Of a stretch of 64,000 bases of DNA, positions 56,721 to 64,000 are shown piece after piece. The notes beneath the pieces were generated by a model. It was not told the DNA's origin. It worked only from the letters and a program-made list of their open reading frames with translations, and searched no databases. A program made the translations under genes and the position numbers. This stretch comes from Opisthocomus hoazin (Eukaryota > Chordata > Aves > Opisthocomiformes > Opisthocomidae): contig NC_134454.1 of NCBI RefSeq assembly GCF_030867145.1, positions 66,756,308 through 66,820,307 of the forward strand, written 5' to 3'. Every line of letters starts with the position of its first letter. Positions within the stretch are counted from its first letter, which is position 1.

Positions 56721-59700
56721 AGCATTTCTAGCACAAAAATACTCAGGTTTTCATAACATTCAACATTCTCTGGACACTCTCCCTTCTCTTTTGTCCCTCC
56801 GTCTCCCCATTCTGAATATGTCCAAATCCTTGCTGTCTAAACATGTCATTGAATGAGATGAAGTTGGGGTGCTTGAAAAGGTGTGTAAATATGCAGGAAG
56901 CTTAGGCTAGGCTATTAAAGATTTAGAAGATTATTTCTTCATTCTTCACTAGGTTTTCTGGCAATAAATAAAAGGTAAGGTTTCCAGACAGTAAATGTAA
57001 TACTAGATACCCCTTGAGTAAAGCATGGATCATCTCTGAATTTAAGTCAAACGGTAGTCGATTCCAGGCCCAGATGCCTCGTCCAAATAAACTTCCACAT
57101 GGAGGAAGTAATGAAAAAATAAACAAACAAAAAATCCCAAATGCTCTGAGTTTCTCAGGCATGTGGAGCAGCTAGAAGCAATAAATATACAGCTCCAATA
57201 GAAGAACAATCCGTTAATACAAAATTACTGACTGAAGCAATGGGCTAGCAGCTAGCATTTACATATCAAGGCTTGACCACATTCTAGCAGTAGAAGGGTG
57301 AAGGTGGAGAGAAAAGGTTGGAGGAAAAAAAAAATTAGAGCAGAAGGGGTTTTTTTTCCTTTCTTCCTTTAAATGTTAGTGGCAATACTAAAACCCAAAC
57401 AAACATTTTTTGCCAAACAGAAAAGAAACCCCTCTTTCCAATGTGTTTTTAATACAGACCTCTGGCATTCATTTATCCTTTGTAATAATCAAGTAAGTAT
57501 TTTGTCAACTTTTTTAAAATGTAGTTGAGTAAATCAATGGCCTTAGCAGGAGAGACCTAATATAGAGCCAGTTTTTCCAGACTAGTGGAGGAACGTTGGC
57601 TCAAGTCTGGTTGGGAGGAGGGGAGCAAACACAGCTTTAATCCATCTTTGTGCCTCACTGGCATAAATTACAGTAGCACTTTTTCTTTCGTTCCCCAAAC
57701 TAGCATCGGCATGTGAAAAAGGCTGCTGCTTAGTTTTCAGGAGCTTACTGTGTTTGTCACAGTTAAGCTTCTGCAATGGAATCTGCAGAGACTGATCCTA
57801 ATCTTGAAGAAGCTATATTTCATAATCCTCGGTCTGAGGTATTACAGTGAAGAAAGAGACTACATGTTAGAAAATGTGTATAAAGGTAGGTTTATGAAAG
57901 AAATATAACCACAATATTTTTAGGTGTTTATCCTGAAGAATTTCACTATGCAAAGTTTAATAGCAGCTGCTGTATTAAATAGGAAACACTGGAAACGAAA
58001 TGTGGAAGACATTATCAAATTTATGTGGAGTAGATACTAACAGTGTGCATCGTGATTTAGTTCTTAATATAAATGAAGTCTTACAATGTAACAACAGTCC
58101 AGGTAACTTCAACATATACCTGATTCTGATATTGCTATTTCAATTCAAAAAACCCACTAAACCCAAACCAATTCTAGCCTACTCTCTACAACACACATGT
58201 GAAAGGTGGGAAAGTTGGTGCCTTGATACTTTTTTTTAAACCCAAAGATCTCTCTCTGTCAGCCCCAAAGCCTTTTACTGAGAGAATACAAACTAAATGA
58301 AACACTGTGTATTCCCACTCCTAACTGCACCAGATCTCTCACTGAAACCAACGCTAAATATTCTGAGAGAAGTTTTTCTTGTATTATGAATAAAAACATT
58401 TTTTAAAGAAGATAAAGGACATTAACTATTGATGCTGGTACAGATTACCTTCACTGAATATACTGATTTATTTTTTGCTTGTTCTGGAGTAAAATATCTT
58501 TACAAACTGGTAAAAAATTATAGAGTCAAATTGCAAGGAATGTTCTGGCAGAAAGGGCTTAGCAATAGCAACCAATAGTTGTCACAATATTCAACTGGTC
58601 TCAGTAGTAGTTTTGCAAAATTCAAAACTGCAAACAGAGTGCAGAATTTGAAATATATAAACCAGACTGTACTTCAAATGGTTAGCACTGAACTTCAGTG
58701 AGGTTTTCGTCCACAGAAGCAATAAATCAGTAAAAACAGACCCGTTCCTTTATTTTTTTGCTGTAATCAGGTGATCAGATCTATGCAAAGCAAATCCAAA
58801 TAATATTTTGTGACCAAGAAGAGGATATCTTTAAAGGCCTTCTAAGAGCCATAAAATTTTAAACAGTCTATTTAGGTGAAGAGTGCCACTAAATTCCTAC
58901 TTGAATTGTTTTTAATTCTTGCTATCTTAAATGAGGTTTGTCATAAATAATGAAGATGAAAACAGTCATGTCAACATTAGTAATTACACAACATGCCATG
59001 AAACAATCTATTAAGCAAGATCTGAAATGCCTTTTTTTTTGAGATGGAAGACCTTTACTCTCACATAATTTTCACAACAACCTTTTGACTGCAAGTTGAA
59101 AGATATTTTCAGGCATTGACTCATTTCATTCACTTCAGTTTAAAATAATACCTATTTTTCCTGTCCTCCAAATTAACCAACATCTAGAATAGCTCAGACT
59201 CAGCAAAGGTAACTAACCATAAGAATTTTAAACTGAAAAAACATGTGAAAAACCATCACTTCATTCCAAACTCCCACTTTACTCATTCTTTCTTGTCCAC
59301 AGTATATCTGAAAGCTGAACGGATTTATGTTATTTCATATCCAAAGAAAGAGTAAGTTTCAGAGTCTAGACATCCTCCCCAAAATACTTAAGTTACTGTC
59401 TCATTAATATTTGTCACTTATGACTTACGTCATGCTATGACACAGGGAAGGAAAAAGTTGATCTCTTTTAAAGACTAAGAAGCTTTGTAGTTCACATCCA
59501 ATACCCTACATTTCACACAGGAAACACTGCAGTGGTTTCAGTTATGAAGCACGGGCATCACGTGCTATTAATTAAATGAACTATATAGCATGCTGTCAGT
59601 CTCAGTCAAATTCTAAATGGCTGCAGAGTGCATTACTGTGAGCACATAGGGGTCAGTGATGAGATATGAATCCAGAAGAAAAAATCCTAAACTTCTAGCT

Positions 59701-60276
59701 GGGTGCTGAATGAAGGAAAAATTACTGGGCTCTATTGTAACACAAACTCAAAAACCAGCTGGAGGTCTACTTGCAGCACTGACTTGTGAATTGATGGGAT
59801 TAATAACAGACCAAACCCCTCTGCTGCTTCTCTAGTGGTGACAATCGTTTAAATACACTTCACATAATCATGCTCATCTGGTAAGGAACAGCTTTCACAT
59901 GTTAATATTCCCTTTTCTACACTGAACATTGAAGGTCCAGCAGGATGAACTGGGCATTTTCCATCAAATCCAAACTAAAGAAACGACAAAAATGTAAAAC
60001 CATACTTATCAGGACTCAGATTACCACTATGGAAACAGTTTTCAGGCAAGAACAGAGTATTCTGTTGCCTCAATGCAACGTTCGTATACCATTACCTTCT
60101 GGTACTTTTCTAGTATTTGCTCCATATTAGCTATTATGTACTTCAACTAAGAACTTGGTTTGCCTAGAAGTGAATGGATGGGCATACCTTTTCAATTAAT
60201 CCACAAACAAAAATGACCATGATTTGCTAGCCTATGTGTCTTCCAGGTTTTATAAGGTACAGTAAACTTGATTGGT

Positions 60277-60627
60277 TTAGTGTGCAATGTATTTGTTTTT
60301 ATAGTGGTATGGAGTGCTGCTCCTCTTCTGTTTTGGGTGGGTTACTTCATCATGACAATCTAGCTTTAAATTAAAGAATGGTACCGGAGCTGGTTCATAA
60401 ACCTTCTTGTGCATTTTATCGGTGAGAACGCACAAACAGTGAGGACCCTTCACAGAAATATGGTAAGCTGACTTGGCAATAAGGTGAGCTGCAAAGAAGG
60501 AAAATGGTGGGTTCTTTTCCACAGAAAATTCCATCAGCTCAAAAACTGTCAAAGGGTTGTAAAATTTCTCATAGGAGTAGAAATAATTCAGTATGTCAAT
60601 AAATCTGGCAGTTTCAGGAAGCTGCTT
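60277..60627 (-). CDS. Candidate exon or gene remnant in the CWC27 intron, unassigned
   Basis: On -, a pyrimidine-rich stretch (TTCTGCTTTTCTGTCTCTG) and then CAAACAAG precede about 116 open codons that end in TAA at 60279-60277. The frame stays open a further 20 or so codons upstream through the pyrimidine tract. The peptide reads like a folded protein: IDILNYFYSYEKFYNPLTVF, later FFAAHLIAKSAYHISVKG and a basic end with HPKQKRSSTPYHYKNKYIAH. I do not recognise it. It is not part of known CWC27. It may be an alternative 3' exon, a relic of a retrogene, or chance: about one frame this long is expected in a window of this size. Confidence 0.28.
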   Translation of the reverse strand, partial: KQLPETARFIDILNYFYSYEKFYNPLTVFELMEFSVEKNPPFSFFAAHLIAKSAYHISVKGPHCLCVLTDKMHKKVYEPAPVPFFNLKLDCHDEVTHPKQKRSSTPYHYKNKYIAH

Positions 60628-63479
60628 CTTGTTTGCAAAGATCAGAGACAGAAAAGCAGAAGATAGTCCAGAATTTTGTTAAGGATATGACAGGTGGATT
60701 TTCACAGCAGAGAATCTGTTCCTTCAAGAAGGGCCAGTATTCCGTCTGGAGAAATGTAGATATATATTTCTTACATTTCATAAAGATGTAATGCTGGTAA
60801 AAATTTAGCTGGAGAGCCCTATATTTAGGGGAAGATTGAAATAGCTTAATGTCAAAGTGAAATGATTAATGTGGTAGAATTGGTTAGTTCACTTCCACTT
60901 ACGACATTACTGGAGAAGAATACAATTACAGAATGTATGTATAATACGAAGTTTTATGAAGAAGTGTTTTGAAAGTTTATTGGAGTATTTTGAATTTGTG
61001 TGATTTTGGAAAACCCGGAGCAGCAGTATGAAAATTAGGATACAATTCAGTAAGTGCAATGGCTGAATTTCAGTAAGAGCAATCAACAGCATGGGTACAG
61101 GACAGAGCTAGGTTAGGCAACCATCCAGTAGGAAAAGATCTGTGGCTTAGAGGGACTGGAAACCAGGCATGAAAGAAACAATGACAAATAAAGCAATCCT
61201 TCCACTCAACACTGACAAAGACTTAGCTGAGTGTCGTATCTGGTCTCAGATTTCATGGGCTAAAGGAGAGGTGAACCACTCGGAACTCTCAGAATTACTT
61301 GACAGGATTTTCGCAGTACTAAGTATCACTCTTACCATATTTGAAGAGGTACTGATCTTTGAATATAGTAGATTGCATCTGAATTTTTTTCTCCCATAGA
61401 TGGATTCTCTCTATGGCAAATATCTTATGTCTTGTTCACAGGATCTGCATCATCAGTTTAATTACCTGCAGTTGCCATAACACCTTCTGGACTGAAATAC
61501 GGGTTTTACAATAGCTGTAACTTTTTGATACTATAATCAGAGCCCTGAAGTGGCACTACAACCTCACTGGGTGTCACATGCATGCAACTAGAAGTCCTAA
61601 AGACGCTGAGAAGCAGCAGTGTTCTGTAAAAAGCACAGCCTGTGCAATGTTGCCGCTTTCAAATTCAGGCCTATCCTGTCCAGTAATCCAGATGGGAAGT
61701 ACCAAGTAGATGAATTATTCCAGCTGGGTCTTCTGCCGTGACGTATTTGGTTTTCATACTATTAGTCTCTAACCAGATGACACCTCACTGCTGCTGTGAT
61801 GCATCTCCTCTACATTTTGGGGAAAAGTCTTGTTGGGTAAGACTTTAAGCCCAGAACGAGTGACTGAGTTATGCCAGATCACCTCCACCTACCTCTGCTG
61901 CACTCTGTACAACTTTTGTGAAAGAGAAGAATGAAATCATGCATCTGACTCTTTCTTACCTGGACTGTAAGCAAATAAAGAACAACTAATGATGAAATAG
62001 TACTGAAAACATCAGACAAATCATTAAAAGAAAACCATAAGCAATAGTTCTCAATATGGAGCCACAGTGACAATAATGCTTGCGTCTGGAAGAACTAGGA
62101 TGAAGCATGTCTTCCTGAAGTACCCAGATGCTCTAAAAATGTGTCTGTCAAGTTGTTTGCAGACATTGTTATTGTTACATGTATCCCTTCTGGCAGGACA
62201 TACCGTGTTTATTTTGATACTTTTGAATTCTGTAGGGGAAACTGGATTTTGATTGCTACAGAGAGATATATATAATCGTTCTCACATAGCAGTAGAGTTT
62301 GCAATAGAATGTCTCAGCAAAGATTCTGGTATTTCATGTTAAAACTTAGTATTAAGCATTTCTCTTCATCTCTCTTCACAAAACTTCCTCAGATGCCTCT
62401 TAGACAGTAAAATCTGGTAATAATTATCAAACACCATACACACTGTTTACAATAGAGTCATATTTCTTCTTTTTTTCTTGCATAAAAAGTAGAATGCTGC
62501 TGAAAAGTGCCCAAATGTCTGCTATGCTCCATGCCAATACAGCAGCTCAGCCAAATATGCAGAGAGAAGTTTGCCAAATAAAAGAAAACATAACAAATTG
62601 GTAATGGTTTCTATCCTGACAGAAAATGAAAATTATACCTCAATGTGTGGCCACGCATGTGGACACATAAAAATGTCTTAGAGGCAATCATTTTACCTCA
62701 GATAACACACCCTGACAGCAGAGCAAAGCACACTGGCAGGCTTTCACTTCCCATAAAAACAGCAACCATGACCTACAAAATGGCCTGGAGGAATCATATA
62801 ACTTGTGCATATCACATACATATGCCATACACTAATTTTATTTCATAAAAATCAAATAAAGTATGATTTGTCTTATGTGGAGTAGATTGTAATTAAGAAA
62901 GAGTTTTAAAATGTAAAGTCATGAAAGTTGTATAAAATATTCCAATACAACAAAGACACTGAAAACATAAACTCTTATCCCAAAATACAAACTTCAATTT
63001 TCCAGGTGAGTCTAACAATCATTAATAGCTTTTTGAAAACTTCATTGCTTTGTTAATGTTGTCTGTGTTTACAGCCAATTTGTGTAACATATACATTTTA
63101 CAATTTATTTAGCTTCATAGTAAATTCTTTGAAAATCGACTCTCATCTGTCTGTAAAGTTAACACGCACATTTACTGCACTGCAAAATTACTAATATGTT
63201 AATTATTAGTCTATTATGTAGTTTCATAGCATTCTAAGTCTTCCCTCTGCACAATTCTGAATGCAACACTATTTTCTGAAAAAAATGCAACTTCATAATC
63301 TGAAATTGCAACACTAATTCATACTGAGTGAATTACTTACAGAGAAAAGAATTATCGCCAATTAGATGTCAGCAGTTACCCAGAAGGAATAGGAAAGATA
63401 GTGATTGGACTCTGTAACAAAGCCTTTAACAGACTGGTTATATTACTGTGGTGAGGAAACATCAGACATGAAGACCAGT

Positions 63480-63745
63480 CCTTCAGGTTCATGGAAAGGC
63501 TGCATAAAGGAGGTTTAGAGTGGATATGGGAGGTTAAGGACATTAAGCAGCATTTCTTTACCAAGAGGATGATGAAACAGGCTTCCTGGAGAGGTGGTCG
63601 GTGCCCCAAGCCTGTCAGCATTTAAGAGTTATTTGGACAATGCCCTTAATAACATGCTTTAACTTGGTCAGCCTTGAATTGGTCAGGTAGTTGGACGAGA
63701 TGATCGTTATAGCTCCCTTCCAACTGAAATTGTCTATTCTATAAT
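63480..63745 (+). mobile_element. Old CR1 relic of a different subfamily (copy 6)
   Basis: The block GGTGCCCCAAGCCTGTCAGC, TTTGGACAATGCCCTTAATA, ATGCTTTAACTTGGTCAGCC and GATGATCGTTATAGCTCCC, then CTTCCAACTGAAAT and a TCTATTCTATA tail, follows the 3' end of an older avian CR1 lineage with an ATTCT-type tail in place of ATTCTRTG. The coding part upstream is heavily mutated. The 5' limit is uncertain. Confidence 0.85.
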
Positions 63746-64000
63746 TTTTGGAGAACTTAGAAGCACCTTGGTAGCTCAGAAGGATCTCAAAGTATCAGTG
63801 AAATCCAAGGATCTGAAAAATTATGCCGTATGTTGTCCCTTATCCTCAAAGAGCTTACAATAGGAAAAGACATAATGAAGGAAGACTGTGTGGTTTGAAG
63901 AAGCAACCACATAGATGGTGACAAGAGAAAACGTAAAGTAATAGCAAGTTAGTAGTAAGAATTATGCTGAAAGTGGCAAGATTTAGGAAATTATTTTCTC

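Larger units (their letters stand above)
47984..64000 (-). other. CWC27: Presumed last intron of CWC27
   Basis: Everything above 47983 should be intronic if CWC27 extends to higher coordinates. I searched for the preceding exon, which should end in codons for D-D-E-G and the first two bases of the W codon before a GT donor, and did not find it in this window, so the intron is at least about 16 kb. It contains a CR1 copy (48606-49401), a purine-rich tract (53950-54245), an old repeat (56540-56720), an unassigned open frame (60277-60627) and a CR1 relic at 63480. The rest is unremarkable AT-rich sequence. Confidence 0.7.

Overview
The window is vertebrate nuclear DNA, almost certainly from a bird. 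The main evidence is a set of CR1 LINE fragments, several ending in the short ATTCTRTG tail repeats typical of avian CR1. A gammaretrovirus-like endogenous retrovirus (ERV) and a spliced host exon also fit. I see no operons, tRNAs, rRNAs, CRISPR arrays or other prokaryotic features.

Layout: 1-20300 is mostly AT-rich unique sequence. It holds a GC-rich, G-skewed block (about 561-1760), two 5'-truncated CR1 copies on + (2985-3442, 6486-6921), a degenerate GATATA-type microsatellite and a longer CR1 copy on - (13246-14918). At 20303-26385 lies one complete-ended but gutted ERV: two 463-bp LTRs differing at 3 sites, a 4-bp target duplication (GTAG), a primer binding site that looks like tRNA-Arg(CCU), an ABAB tandem repeat in the leader, a badly broken pol, a collapsed env and a polypurine tract. 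From 26390 to 47749 there is AT-rich intergenic sequence with a CR1 copy on - carrying an unusually long open frame (31583-33014), a very old CR1 relic (about 36600-37290) and a few weak exon candidates.

The one host gene I can identify is the terminal coding exon of CWC27, a spliceosomal cyclophilin, on the - strand at 47983-47821, with a clean splice acceptor and an AATAAA signal just after the stop. Since CWC27 is transcribed toward lower coordinates, 47984-64000 should be its last intron. That stretch contains a CR1 copy (48606-49401), a purine-rich tract, an old sauropsid-type repeat (about 56540-56720), a CR1 relic of another subfamily (63480-63745), and an unassigned long open frame on - (60277-60627). 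CWC27 sits on human 5q12, which corresponds to the bird Z chromosome, so Z linkage is likely but inferred.

I do not see a new multi-gene system here. The most interesting signals are the ERV with young LTRs but a wrecked interior, its alternating-repeat leader, the CWC27 3' end, and a few possible exons that need transcript evidence.
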